A stretch of 64,000 nucleotides of DNA. Source: Mactromeris polynyma (taxonomy: Eukaryota > Mollusca > Bivalvia > Venerida > Mactridae). The notes beneath the pieces were generated by a model that did not search any database, was not told the origin of the DNA, and saw nothing but the letters and a program-made list of their open reading frames with translations. Both the position numbers and the translations under genes were made by a program. Shown here one piece after another: positions 22,132 to 34,724 of the stretch; the first letter of the stretch is position 1; every line of letters begins with the position of its first letter. Where the stretch lies: contig JASFXZ010000003.1 of assembly GCA_032209605.1 (NCBI GenBank), positions 32,576,762 to 32,640,761 on the forward strand, read 5' to 3'.

Positions 22132-24119
22132 AGTGTTGGCGACTTTGTCTGGCTATGGTCTCCAGTCAACACCTCAGGTCAAGTAGATGGTGAAATTGCG
22201 TTCGTTTATATTTTGTTTGGTCTGCAAGGACCTAAGCACATACAAAAATATATAAAGTACGTGAGTATTCAAGATTGATTGACTGATAAAATGCTATTAT
22301 GTTTTGTTTTCGTTTACAATTGATTCGTCTGCAGGGAACTAAGCACAGAAGAAGAGCTGCGTCTATAGAAATGGTACTAATCTGTTATTTGAAACAAACT
22401 CACTGGGCTAAGAATATGGATACAAACTATTCAATTACAGTTTTAAGATTAATGATTGGTAAAATGTTAGTATGTGTTTTGCCCATTAACATTTAATATT
22501 ATGTAGTTTTCTGAATATTGTTCCTATACATTGTTCTTAAGCGGCGATACATTATGTTCCCCTTCTCAAGTGGCTGTGTGGTAGTTTCTTACCAACCAAA
22601 TTGCATTACATTTAACAAAAAGTATTTCTGTTAGCTTGATATTGACATGTTTGTAAACCGAAAGTAGTCGATTTAAGACACCAAACGAAAGTAGGGCTTT
22701 TTTAACTTTTTTAACGAGGATTTACTTATTTATCATTTTGATTACGGTCTTGGAATGGCACTATGTGTAATTACATCGAATGCGTGCTACATACGAGCTT
22801 TCGTGTTGAAAATTGTCACATTTTCACAGTCTATGCATAGATTTCTTCAATTACAGCAAAGTTTCTTCGACCAAAGTTAGATCAATGATCTGGGAATGGC
22901 ATAATGTGTAATTACATCAAAAACGTGCTACATACGAGCCACAGTCTACGCTTAGATTTCTTCAGTGACTACAAGGTTTCTTCGAATCAACTTGAGAGTA
23001 AAATGTCCATTCCTTACAAATATTGTATGTAAAATAGTTTCTTAAACATTCATTAATAACACGAATTATGTAATGCCACTTAAAATGCCGTTTACTTTCT
23101 AGCTAAAAGACATATTGTTAATGAATATTTGATGAACTAATTGGACAACATTTAATGCATTTTACCGCTTACAACTATAGCTATTCTTGTGATTTCAATT
23201 TTTCTCACTCGCTTGTACAGAGAATGTAATAAATGGATGCTCCTTGCGTATATATATTTGTTGTTGTTTTATTTTCTCCATTTTGTTGCGTATCACGTGG
23301 CATGGAATATGTAGAATATAACAAATGTGAATGTTATTCTATAGCTGAAACCGAACCATTAGATAAAGTGTATCTTAATTAGTAATACCTATCGGTGTAA
23401 CCACGATAAAGATTGTATCAGATGATATTTTTCACGAATCGAGATATTCTAATACAGAATGTTATCATTATAATTCCATTTATTCATTATTGTTTCCGGG
23501 TTTTGAAATATAAGATGGCGACAAGATAACCTTCTCCGAGTTTCTACCCGAGGCTTTTAGCACGAGACAATAAATACAAGTACAATTGTTTTTAAGGGGT
23601 CACCGCAGTTGTTTATTAAAGTTATGTACATTTGCTCACATCTTTACACACACTTATATCTGATTAAATTAGAACACTACTGACTAACATAATTATATAG
23701 AACCATTGCGAAGAACTCTATATCTGACCACATTTTACAATATAACAAAACTAACACATGATGGCGCGAATGTCTGAATGGTGATACCAAAATGTATAGT
23801 TCTTCTCACGAACAACTCATCGTTCATATTTGTGCTTCCGTCATCTCTAAGAATAACAGTAAATTACAACTCAATATCAATCCATAATACACATAAAAAC
23901 TAACAGTATAATTATACATGTAGTTAATTAACACTGATTACTTATACACATTATAAAATATATAAAACATACATGAATGCTAGAAAGATCAACCAATACG
24001 GTGCACTAGGTGTCATCCCTAATGGCAAACATCACCGCAACTATTAACAATAGCTTGACTTCTGTTGAAAGAAACAGAGATAGAAGATAAGAACAACAGT
24101 CACTGGTAATTCCTTGACA
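22132..24119. other. Intergenic / 3' flank of neuropeptide gene
   Basis: TCTGCAAGGACCTAAGCACA (about 22222) is echoed by TCTGCAGGGAACTAAGCACA (about 22329), a short local duplication. A second pair, TGGAATGGCA...GTGTAATTACATC near 22750 and TGGGAATGGCATAATGTGTA near 22890, repeats over about 50 bp with CGTGCTACATACGAGC. No clear polyadenylation signal near the stop. Confidence 0.45.
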
Positions 24120-24540
24120 CATGGGTCGCCCTGCAGGCTCAGCTTATGTGTCGCTGTTCAGGGTATATGACTCTCTGTAATGGGTATGTGGGTCGTTGTT
24201 TAGGTATATGGGTCGATGTACTCAATAGATACGTAGCTCTATTGGATGGATCGCTGTATCAATAATATGGGACGCTACATTCAGTATATGAGGCGTTGCA
24301 CTGTATACATGGATCTATGTGTCTGTGTTGGGTTAATGTGATCAGTATATATGTGTGTATGGGTGTGTTTGACTATGCGGTGTTGTTCTGGGTGAATGAG
24401 TAGATACACTCAGTACGTATATGGAGCTGTGCAAGGTATGTTTGAGTCGCTAGACTATGTATAATTATGAGCAAGTTGCACTGGGTATATGGGTGGTTGT
24501 ACTCCGTATAATATTATGACGCCTTGTGCTGGATACACTG
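24120..24540. repeat. Degenerate GTATATGGGTCG satellite
   Basis: Loosely repeated GGGTATATGGGTCG(C/T)TGT.CTC units of about 25-30 bp. The same theme resumes at 25655-25720 (TATATGGGTCGCTACA), so the Harbinger-like element interrupted it. Confidence 0.65.
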
Positions 24541-24559
24541 TTTAATGTATTCAGCATAA

Positions 24560-25649
24560 ATCCCCTCCCCACTTTCACGATCTCCTCCCCGACCGACGCC
24601 GACCTGAAGATCGTGGATCGTCTTGGGCTGATCGGGGAGGTGATCGGAGTTGATCCCCACTACTCGGGAAACGTCAGGGTGGGTCGTAGCGGCGTCGGGA
24701 AGGTCGAGGAAGGTCGTAACATAGTCGTGGCGACGTCGGAAAGGTCGTTGGGAGGTCAAGACAGGTCGCTGCGAAGTCGTGAAGGACCGCGTGGGAAATT
24801 ATTCCACGATCTTCACCGACTACCTGCGACCCCACTAAGACCATACCACGACTTCGCTACGACCTCTCAAGACCCGTCAATACCTGTTCCCGATCTTAAC
24901 AAGACTGCGCTGCGATCGCGCCGAGACCTTCCCCGACCTATATTCACGTGGTGGAGATGAGTGAATCACGTTATCAGGCGTGATTGCGCAAAAGTGAAAG
25001 CAGCTTCACTTTGCACCATGCAACATAAGAAGAGGATCACGAAACGGTTGGTGGTTAAAACCTACTGAAATAACCCATCCCCTTCTCTCCAAAACATGGA
25101 GTCACCACAAGGGCAGCACCAAGCATCCCTGGAAGCACCACCTGGGGAGGTTTCCTCGAATATGGATCGTCAATCAATGGAAGATGCATCAGCATCAGGA
25201 ACACATACCATTTGTTCCAGTCCTATTCATGACACAGGTCATGACACTGATGCACTTATTGAAGATCACTCATCTTCCATTTCCAAGTATACAAAATATT
25301 CCGTGTCTTCTCTCCCTGTTTCTTCCAAGGGAAAATCGTCCGTGTCCAAAATTAGTCTTGGTAGGTCGTAGATATAGGTCGTACCTGGTCGGGGATAACG
25401 TCGTAGTAGATCGTGGTCGATCGCATATCGAAGTGGCGTCGTACGACCTTGTTACGATCAACCATGACCATCGTGATGGATCGTAGCTTCCACGATAGTT
25501 GTACGACCGTCGAAGAAAGGTCTTGACACAGTCGGGGTAGGTCGGGTATTTTTGTGAAATTTGCATAATCGCCACGACTAACGCCGATCTTAGCAACTTT
25601 CCAACGTCCGTGTAGGTCGTGAGCAAGGTCGTGACGGTGGGAAGGGGGC
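24560..25649. mobile_element. GC-rich Harbinger-like TIR element with GGTCGT-dense ends
   Basis: The left end ATCCCCTCCCCAC and inverse right end GCCCCCTTCCCAC agree at 10 of 13 positions and stay similar inward (TCACGA(T/C)CT). TAA flanks both sides (24557-24559, 25650-25652), a TWA-type duplication as in PIF/Harbinger. Both subterminal regions are packed with GGTCGT/ACGACC and much richer in GC than the surroundings. It splits a degenerate satellite. Superfamily assignment is inference. Confidence 0.6.
25096..25371 (+). CDS. Ser-rich open frame inside the Harbinger-like element
   Basis: 91 codons, ATG in a good context (AAAACATGG), starting MESPQGQHQASLEAPPGEVS, with many Ser, His and Asp. 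No domain is recognised. A possible donor (TTG|GTAGGT) near its end would make it a 5' exon of an element-encoded protein, but no partner exon was found. It may be a chance frame. Confidence 0.3.
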   Translation: MESPQGQHQASLEAPPGEVSSNMDRQSMEDASASGTHTICSSPIHDTGHDTDALIEDHSSSISKYTKYSVSSLPVSSKGKSSVSKISLGRS

Positions 25650-25744
25650 TAAAGAATCTTATATGGGTCGCTACAATCCGTATATGAGGTGTCCTACTTG
25701 GATGTCTATGTCGTTATGGTCTGTACATTTGCACATGGACAATC

Positions 25745-25912
25745 AAGAGCATTGCAACCTCTCTAGATCAAACGGCTGTTGCTGATGGGTTGTTGCTCTA
25801 CAGAGGTTGAATTTGTAGTTTTTCTGCCGTTGAGAAAATGTACAGTGTTATTGAAGAAAAGTCGTTGCTGAAGAGATGGTCTCTTTGGAGAGGTTGTGTT
25901 GTTCGTCTATAA
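25745..25912. repeat. Pogo-like TIR remnant
   Basis: ATTGCAACCTCTCTAGATCA, GGTTGTTGCTCTACAGAGGT and TTTGGAGAGGTTGTGTTGTT repeat the theme in inverted orientation. Old copy; ends not definable. Confidence 0.45.
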
Positions 25913-26655
25913 CTTTGAAAAATACATTAATGTATTTTTTGTTCATGATTTATTTGATTTAACGTCATTATTCAACATTTTTCAGTTGACCTAACCAGTT
26001 TTGCTGGAATTAATTATCAACAAGGATTAGCTTGCCCTTCCACAAGCAGCTAATGACTTCTCCACATGCTCACTGTGGTTAAAATATAATGCTATGAATT
26101 ATAAAACGCACATAATATACCTGACGTTTCAACCCCAAAATATATGTTTGGTTTAAATGATATTTTAAAGTATGTCGGTAACTTTAATCATTTTCTTTAT
26201 CTCGATGTCGGTTTTTACAGCAAAGGGAGGTAAATGGTGTACTGCCCTATCGATATTTTGTGACTATTACTTCCCATTTAACACATGCTCCTTATATCGT
26301 GGAGCCTCTTTTTAGTGCAAATGGTTTACATGAACTTATCATAATTGTTTTCCGAATGATGTTTTCGCAAAGGTATGGAGTCCTAAGAATCATAGATAAA
26401 ATAAATTATGTGAACAGGGAGTGGGCACTCTTATATAATATTACAAATGTTCTATTTGGTACGAACTAGTTTTCGTCAATTATCTATTACTTATTGAGTT
26501 AGCACAACATCTGATATATAAATTGCGAACAAAAAGCTTTAGTCTTACTGCCAAAAACGCAAGAAAGTCATAGCAGTCTTTATATTGAATAGAACCACAG
26601 ATAAATAGGTCAATTCAGATTGCAACAAACGATTTCATGTAATACATACGTTAAT
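25913..26655. other. Intergenic with one short hairpin element
   Basis: Contains the GGGAGGTAAAT hairpin at 26223-26276. No gene. Confidence 0.5.
26223..26276. repeat. Short hairpin element, second copy
   Basis: AAGGGAGGTAAAT paired with ATTACTTCCC, like the element at 16283-16337, with a similar spacer. Confidence 0.6.
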
Positions 26656-26903
26656 GAGGCCTTCGTGGTCGTGCGATTGTGGTGGCTGACTTCAAATCAC
26701 TTGACCTTTAACTCTGAGGGTTCGAACTCCACCCAGATTGTAGAATTTGTAAGTGAGGAAGGTATCCAGCTGGCTAACAGAAGGTCGGTAGGTATAACCG
26801 TATACCCAGATGTCCTTCTGGGTTCTACCCCAGCCTTATACGTATCTGGAATGTCACCACATGACCCTGACTGTGTATAACATACGCTGTAAAAACATGT
26901 CAA
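26656..26903 (+). repeat. tRNA-derived SINE family B, copy 1
   Basis: A-box-like CGTGGTCGTGCGATTGTGGT and B box GAGGGTTCGAACTCC. The body ends in GTGTATAACATACGCTGTAA. Copy 2 at 32975-33152 shares head, body and the AAGCTGTAAAAACTTGTT end. Confidence 0.75.
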
Positions 26904-29900
26904 TCTATATTAAAATCACATAGGATTAATTAAGTATTAACCTTGGATGTTTTCGTAATACATATTAGATACAACGTCATATGTACTTTAACTAGCCCGT
27001 GGCTAAATTTACATCGTCGTCAACAACTAGTTAATGAGCTAGATATTTTTGGAAAGTGTATCTGTCAACAATTTCTTACTGGGAATATGAATTGCTGTTA
27101 AATTCATCACACTGTCAACTTCAGATTCGTATCAAAATAATGGTACATGTTTACTGTGTTGATCTACAAAAAAATAGTTGTTTACAACATGGTAAATAAC
27201 ACAAAATGGTACACAAATGCAATGATTGTATTAATAGATACGAAATAGGACGCAAACATTTACGAATGCTTTTTAATTGATCTATTTGTTAAAATGAATC
27301 GATACCAACTGTTACTGTTCTCGAAGATATCCTCATAATTTTAAAATTACATCATTTATTCAAGTGCATTTAATAACGAACATATTGTTACAAAGTATGA
27401 AAACATAACCGATACGACTGAAACTAAAAGGTTCGATATGATATAGTCGATCGGAAAACATCACATTGAATGCGCAAAGTGCACACTGTCTTATCCTAAA
27501 GTCGATTGTAAAATCCAATGCGTAAGGTGCAATCAGTCTTATCCTAAACGCTTGTTTTAATGAGATCGAAATAAATATTTAGTTTATTAAAAATACGTAT
27601 CGGTCAATTATCAAATGCCGGTAATACAGAGGAAATGGTATCATTACAATATGTAAGTTATGACATTTTCTAACATTTGTGCAAGTATCTTTTTCATTAT
27701 AATCAGTTTCTGTGTTTTTGGCATTTCACACATAACTTATAGCGGTGTTTTCTAGACATTACAAAATCCGCACGAAAATCGGGCAATTATTGAATACACG
27801 TGATAGTGTCTGCGTGTATTTACTGCACGTGTAAATATATCAAATCAAAGGCAATGTTGTTATTTTGCCGAAGAACGGTTACCCGATACATTCCTGCACA
27901 CATTTCTGTATATACCTAAATAAAATGTTCATATATAATTCAGCTGTATGTTCGATATGCCCCGACAATATGAAATATAGTCAGAAGTCGGCCGCTCGGT
28001 CATGTAGGAAAATTATTAGACACATTTCCTATATTGCGTTAATAAAAAATGACAAATTGAATGTGAGCGTTAAGGCACGATTAATGAAGCAATATTTGTT
28101 TAGCTTTTATCAATTATTCTAGGTATTTGCATACAATAGTCCATCGTCAATTTTGTTCACCAAATGAATTGAAGGGAGTCAACCGCATTTCATCCAATGC
28201 TCATAGCGGCTTGTAGCCCTCTAAAAGTAGTATGAACTTTTAAAGTACAAAACATACAAAATGAGTACCATAAACAACCCCACTAAAAACCAGGCCGAAC
28301 AGATACGTGCGCTATGTAAAATACAACCTGGCGTTTGGCAAAGTATAAATTTTGCGAATTCAAAAATTTAAATTTAAATATTGTTTATTATTGAGGTTGT
28401 CTTTAAGTGATGTTTTGCTATAGATTAATATCAATACGCTATTTAATTGACCACCGGCACGTGGCAACTACCTATGTAATCGAAACTTAGAAAATATTTT
28501 AAATCTAAATGCAATATTTTAAATCCAAATGACCTTAAATAAACATACGGAATTACACAATGACAGTTGTAATCTTCCTAGTTATTAAAATAAAATTGTT
28601 TTAATACTTTGACATTGAAATTCACATTCATATTTAACCACGCATATTAACATCAAAAATAGTGTAATTCACTCGGGGGAAATGCGTACTCGTCTCGTTT
28701 AATTTGTAATCAGAAGAATGTGCTTCCAGATACAACCAGAATTAAAAAGAAAACAATATTCTCATTTCAAATGTTCTTTTCAATAAAATTTCAACTGAAA
28801 AAAAGAAGGGAATTTTTAGTTAAAATATAGTCACCATTAATTTCTCTTGCACGGTTAGATAGACAGATTACCGAACTTTCCGTCAGCGTCCGGACGAGTG
28901 TTCTATAGTCGAATGTGTATTATCACATTACTGCCATTCACAGAACAATGCAAATTATGCAATGCCTGCGTTGCAGCTGTTAACTGGAGTGTTTAATAAA
29001 GAATATTCGGATTTAGAGTAAATTATTTGCAAAGTAAAATAAGTGCTAATTGAAAATTAAATGCCCCAACAGACGAAAATACTTAAAATGTTTATTTCAC
29101 AATTGTATGCTTAAATATCAATCAAAGAGGTATAAATAAGTTTTATACGTCTTGTAGATTCAGACGAAGGGTGTATTTGAAATGATAGGAGAGCAAGTAG
29201 AAAGAAATTGGTTGGCAGTTGTAAGTAATAGTTTTATCTGTTTCATTGTAACGCCATGTTCTATAGCTCATAAACAACTTGTCTAAGCAATATCTCGTGC
29301 CATCGAACTTTTAGCTTTTAAAAAAGAAGCGAATCGTCACACTTTACAAAAGTTGATGGAAAGGCCATGACTTAGTCGGAATGGTTCGTAGGTGACGCAA
29401 CGGCAAGTATATCCTGTGAAATGTTTGTCCTTCAAATCCGATCTCTAGCGTCAAAAAACGTCAAATTCTTAACGCAAAACTTTCTTACTTGCGATCTTGC
29501 TACAAAAATAAGTCCAGAAATACAGGAATGAGTTTGTTTTTCAAAACCTACAATTCGTCACTTATATTTATTATATTATTTTGAATTTAAGGATGTTTAA
29601 ACTCTTACTTGACTGCACTTCTATGCATGACTAGGATAACATTTCAAATAGGATATGTAGTCCTACTTTGCGTCTCCAATCGAGCGATTACCAGGAAACC
29701 AGATAATTTTCTATGTATTTGTGTGATTAACACGAACATGTTTGTGAACCTGAACTTGTTATCTTGGGGCAGAAGTATATCACCACAATATTGAAAAACA
29801 AACAGACAAACATTCAACATATAGTGGTTTGAACGAGTTACAAAAACCACAAAAGTCATCCGTTGTTCTTTTTTACAAACACAGAACATTTGTATATAGT

Positions 29901-30409
29901 GTTAACCACAATACATGAAAAAAAGACTGACTGATAAATAATACTGAAAAATAGCCGGAGTCGAGTTTCTATATAATTATGGTGTACATGCAAATCGCAG
30001 TTTCCTATGTCAGCGCAAACACATTTATATGACTGTTTTATTGTACTGACATAATGTATCGTATGTTTCTGTTCTTTGATGGGTTTCCACAATAGTATAG
30101 GTTTATATTATAAGAGAAGATTGTATGCTGTACATTTATAGCCACTGTACTCACCAGGTGTTCATCACATGCTTGCAGAGTACAAATCGATGCTGGTTCG
30201 TAACTCAGATACACCCAAAGAGTGCGAAAGACCGGTGGTGACATTCCACACTTCATTATGTCTCTCCTATGCAATACTGAATTCAGGAAGTTGAAATCTT
30301 GAATTCACGATTTAACCTTCATGAATTTAATATTTCCTAGGAGGGCAATAATGAAGTGTGAAAGTCAACACCGATATTTTGTATATGAGTCCAACGATTG
30401 ACTGTTTGT
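26904..30409. other. Intergenic, no feature recognised
   Basis: AT-rich. A pair of similar ~45-bp strings (TGAATGCGCAAAGTGCACAC and CAATGCGTAAGGTGCAATCA, each followed by TGTCTTATCCTAAA-like sequence) sits near 27470 and 27518. A 36-codon frame at 28261 (MSTINNPTKN..) has no known relatives that I recognise. Confidence 0.45.
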
Positions 30410-30620
30410 CTTCATTTATTATCCTTAGTTGTCCCTGATGGTCGGCCAGGTCATTCCTTGCGCCCCTGTTCCCTTGCGTATTTACCATTGCACCTCCTCA
30501 AATGACTTGTTTTATGGACTGCTGTTTTCCCTGAGGTCTGTGTGGGAAGGCATTGTCTTATGTATAGTGCGTTCCCGGTAGAAACTTATTCTCTCTTTTG
30601 ATGTAGAATGATTTACATGC
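30410..30620. repeat. Dispersed repeat, copy 2 (see 2935-3165)
   Basis: TTAGTTGTCC, TGGTCGGCCAGGTCATTCC, TTGCGCCCCTGTT, GCACCTCCTCAAATGACTTG and GGCATTGTCTTATGTAT match copy 1 in order, about 80% by eye. Confidence 0.7.
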
Positions 30621-30785
30621 ATCGTGCTACCTCTTCGGAGCAACACCATATGGTAACCTTTGGCTGTGTCTGAGAAGATTTTGCTCTTAAGAAGTTAAAA
30701 TGTTTGTAAATTATTGCTACGGGAAAAATAATTTTGTTGTTGAAGAGAGGTTGTTGCTCTATAGAAATGACTGCTTTGGAATGTT
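30621..30785. repeat. Pogo-like TIR remnant
   Basis: CATCGTGCTACCTCTTCGGA and AGCAACACCATATGGTAACC at the left; AGAGAGGTTGTTGCTCTATA at the right. Same theme as 55768-55855. Confidence 0.45.
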
Positions 30786-31289
30786 TGTTCGTACTGTTAA
30801 AACATCGTTATGTTAAAACCAAGCATGCCAGTAATAGTATCTGGTTCTGTGTCATAGTGCGACTGTGCACAATAACTTCTAATTAATAATTTATATCTGG
30901 AATATTTTAATGCGCAATGCCAAAGCCAAGACATTGCATCTTACCTCATACTCAGACACGGTATTCATACGTACATATTCACGTGTTGCCGCACGTGAGG
31001 TTCCTAAATAGCCGTATCATACTGAGTCGCCTTCTAGTCATAATTATATATATTGATCTAATGATGGAAGTGATGCCAACAAAGATCTTTAAGCCTTATA
31101 CCGGGGTATGACACAATTGAAAACTTCATTAAAAGGAAAATGTCTATAGAATGATATAATTGCTGACAGGTATTCCAGTAACATTTACGGTCATATATCT
31201 ATTATAAAATGACAATTATCTGTGGTTGTCCACGGTCTTGAAGAGACATCGTGTTATTTTGCTCTCGAAGTGATTTAAGCTTACCTATA
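30786..31289. other. Intergenic, no feature recognised
   Basis: Nothing supported. Confidence 0.5.
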
Positions 31290-31490
31290 ACATCGACCTT
31301 AGTGGTACAAACAAAACTCTTATGTGCAACACACTTTCATCGTTTAACAGTGTGTAAAGTTTCATAAAAAACCTTCAAAGGTTTTTGCTGATACACAATC
31401 GTTTCAAACAGACAGACAAACAAACAGACAGACAGAAATGCAGACAGGGCAATTACTACATGTCTACCTTCATGGAAATAGCAATATGCA
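31290..31490. repeat. Dispersed repeat with ACAG microsatellite, copy 1
   Basis: GTGTAAAGTTTCATAAAAAA, an (ACAG/ACAA)n stretch (31410-31437) and GCAGACAGGGCAATTACTAC. A second, diverged copy follows at 31705-31975 with the same order (GTTTCATAACAATC..., GGGCAATGCAATTACTAAAT). Similar sequences are common in bivalve genomes, from general knowledge. Confidence 0.6.
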
Positions 31491-31704
31491 ATATTCTGGC
31501 ATAGCGGCTGAATCAAGGAGACAATAACGTTAACAGAGCATTGAAATGAGCAAACCAGTAATTTAATTGTTCTGCCATTTTCGTCGATATTATCACCACA
31601 AAGAATTTTTCAATCATAATAAGTAACATACAAGTATTTATAAACAAGCCAGATGTGCCGGCGATATGAACAACTAGGCTAGATACCAGCGATTGTAGTG
31701 TCAC

Positions 31705-31975
31705 TTAAATCTGGCCATCAGTTTTGTTGATGAAGAGCGGGCATCGGTCACATAGTGTACACTCCATGGGCAAAAAACAGACGACCATAATATGCACACT
31801 TAGGTTTCATAACAATCTCCCCAGGAAGATTTCATTCAAATATGGCTAGCGGGTTTTGGGGATGAAGCGCGGACAATATTTACCAATCGAAATGAGGGAT
31901 AGTCGACGGAAGAACAGACGGGCAATGCAATTACTAAATCTCGCCATTCGGGCGCATAAAAACTGTACATTAAAA
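31705..31975. repeat. Dispersed repeat, copy 2
   Basis: TTTTGTTGATGAAGAGCGGG, GTTTCATAACAATCTCCCCA, GAACAGACGGGCAATGCAAT and a CCATTCGGGCGCATAAAA end. Parallel to 31290-31490. Confidence 0.55.
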
Positions 31976-32680
31976 CCAATCTGATTCAACTTCTGTGAAC
32001 TCATTTATGATCTGCCGCTCAGACGCTACCTTATATCCTGATAGTTTGTTTCCGAGAAATACTTTAGAGTGTGGGTGTTGAAATAAAGCTTTCTGAGAAG
32101 TACGCAATATCAAGGTTTGTTTGTTGGAGATAATTCGTGAAAAGGTTAATGGTAGGCGTTACCCAGTATAGACAAACTATTTTTAATTTAATCTTTATTT
32201 TCATCTAAGCTACGTACCAACAATGGTAGCATCAATGTAGTGGATGTAGTGGATGACGTGTCGGTTTCTTCACTAATTTAAACGAATATTCCCATCACGG
32301 TCGTTTGGTTCCATTCCGATATTCCAATTTTCCCCCAGGTAAATACCACTTTCCGATAAAATGATCGTAGGAATTATTACATTATTAGTGTGGCTGACAT
32401 ATTTGCAAAATTCAACGAACTCAGCGTTCGAACAGCATGATGCATTGCTTATGAAGTAATAGAAAACGTTCATGTTAATACTTATAATTTAATCTGGATG
32501 AAATTGTTAACCGTGAAACAGCAAAATGTTGGCAACATAAATAACAATCTACACAAGAAATGTTCACTTTTAATTGATTAAGGAGACAATTGGTAAGCTT
32601 TTAATGATAATAATACAAATTATAACATCCATTCGAATGGCATTAATTCCCTGCGATCCAAAAGGCTGACTTGTACAATC
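31976..32680. other. Intergenic, no feature recognised
   Basis: A small direct duplication TGTAGTGGATGTAGTGGATG is at about 32236. No gene. Confidence 0.5.
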
Positions 32681-32943
32681 GTTAAGTGTTTACTTATTAT
32701 ATTGTCACCTTTTAAAGGGTCAGTTATTTTTGACTTATGAGACATACACCTTCTTCATGAATACATTTACTTCCCGGTTCCTATCCTTAAAAACCAGGCA
32801 CCAGACACGAAGGCATTTGGAAACTAATATTTAACTAGCTGGTGGCTTACCAACCGGCAACATCCAAACGGACCTCTACCAGGAATCGAATATTTGACCT
32901 CCAGCTCCCATGGCGGATGCGTTAACAATTCGGCCACGGGAGA
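32681..32943 (-). repeat. tRNA-derived SINE family A, copy 2
   Basis: On the minus strand: TCTCCCGTGGCCGAATTGTT, CATGGGAGCTGGAGGTC, ATTCGATTCC, CCAGCTAGTTAAATA, GGGAAGTAAATGT and the tail GGTGACAATATAATAAGTAA. Full-length counterpart of 18341-18602. Confidence 0.85.
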
Positions 32944-32974
32944 TGATATTTGAAAACATTTCATCCTACCAGTG

Positions 32975-33152
32975 ACGTTAGACACAGTGGTCGAGGGATA
33001 GTGCGACTGACTATTCATTCGAAAGTTCGACCACTGTGTTAAGTGGGGTTTGGTCATGAACTTCACAACCCTTAAATTTGGCAAGAGCACGTGTTGGTAA
33101 CCCAGGAAGCAATCAACCAGGTTGATTAGTATAAGCTGTAAAAACTTGTTCC
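32975..33152 (+). repeat. tRNA-derived SINE family B, copy 2
   Basis: A-box-like CAGTGGTCGAGGGATAGTGC and B-box-like GAAAGTTCGACCAC, ending in GATTAGTATAAGCTGTAAAA. Shorter than copy 1. It starts about 30 bp from the head of the inverted family A copy. Confidence 0.65.
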
Positions 33153-34724
33153 ACAGTCGATGGTAAATAATTTATTATGTAACTTTAAACTAAAGATATT
33201 GGGATTTCCGACTAATATTCGAATTATTGTTCAAGTGAATGCTGTTAAAATATTAAGTAAAGTCAGCGTTTCACCACCTCATTGGTCATTTTCATCGGTC
33301 ATTAACGTATTTATCAATCCGTCTAATTTATGACTTATTCAGCAATAAAACACTAATAAAATGTTTGATATTACAGTATTAATATTGAGAATGAGTGCTT
33401 TACATTTCAAACATTTCATTAGAAATGATAGGCCAAAAGTTCACACGTCAGGAGTTTAATTAATGGCATAAGTATATATCACATTATAATAATTAAGCGA
33501 ATTTCACGTATGATTTGACCAGAGCGTGAACTAAATGATGTGAAAATAATGACTTAATTTTATAACAGGGTCATATCCGGACATGTTTTCTATTATTAAC
33601 AAAATGACCGAGGTCATGTTTCATCCTTTGTTTATTTTATCACAATGAAGTCACCAGAATATCAAATATATAATGTTTTATCACTTTTTCTTTCATTTGA
33701 TGAAGTATTATAAACGCTATAAAACCAATATCGTCCATGTGTTTTATTACTTAACATTGCTATACATTTATAAAATGATGTAATATATCGATATTCCCTA
33801 GTGATGGGCCGACTAACGACGAAGATCGTTTATTTTGGCGAGATATTCCAAATTTGACGATCGCCAACGACCCCCCGCATCAATTTATCGCTCCTTTTTG
33901 GGACTGAACAAAGTCCTTTTGTTTTGTTTGCGATCATAATGAAAGGAAATAACTTTACTCACAGGGTCGCAATCTACGATGACAAACGGTAAGCTACTTG
34001 CTTATCCTGGGAAATGAACGTCCAGAGGTTAGAATCTTGTAGGTTTCTCTAAGGCTTAACCAGGACCTCATTCAAGACACATGTTGCGTGTGAATACTGC
34101 GATAAGTACGTCTTACGTTTATAAGTACAATATTTGGATGACATTAATGTTCTTCTTTATTATTATGGTGCACACAATTTATTTGACAACATTGATCAGC
34201 TTACCAGATGCTAAATAAACGTTTTTCAACAAATGATCTACCATTACTGCAATTAATGCCAGCATAACAATACACAGTGAAGTATGAAGTGTACACCTTC
34301 ACTACCCTCACCAGTCAGTGACTGGACTAGTTGCTGTAGGTTCTTAGTTGTCGTGTTAACTTCTTTTGAGGCGGAGCCGTACTACGTTCGCATTTTCTAC
34401 ATGAATCACAGTAGTGCGTAAGTCAAAAGTCAAACGTCGAAGCAATTTAGGACAGCCGAACTTCGTTTGTAAACTGGATGCTGATTTGTTCAAATCTGCA
34501 CGCTGTAAACCCTGGACTGGCAATCAATGAATTCGTATTTCTTAAATCATGGTTTGAATCTATGATTGTGCTACACATACTTACGGACAGTAACTAGACG
34601 TATTATTGTCGTAGTTGCATGTTCTTCATGCATCAAAATAAAAACATGCTATGATTATCAATGTTGTGACAAAGTCATCAGTAATTGATATGTTTTCTTT
34701 AGTTGCGATAGTCAAACAGTTTCA
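33153..34724. other. Intergenic, possible hAT-like end
   Basis: CCTAGTGATGGGCCGACTAA at about 33798 resembles a hAT terminal sequence, but no partner end was found. No gene. Confidence 0.35.

Noticed and set aside
23500..23640. Possible LTR or retroelement end
   Set aside because: No paired repeat, primer-binding site or polyprotein found.
28261..28371. 36-codon frame starting MSTINNPTKN
   Set aside because: Good start context only; nothing else supports it.
32824..33090. 88-codon minus-strand frame
   Set aside because: Lies across the two SINE copies.
33798..33830. hAT-like end TAGTGATGGGCCGA
   Set aside because: No inverse partner or 8-bp duplication located.
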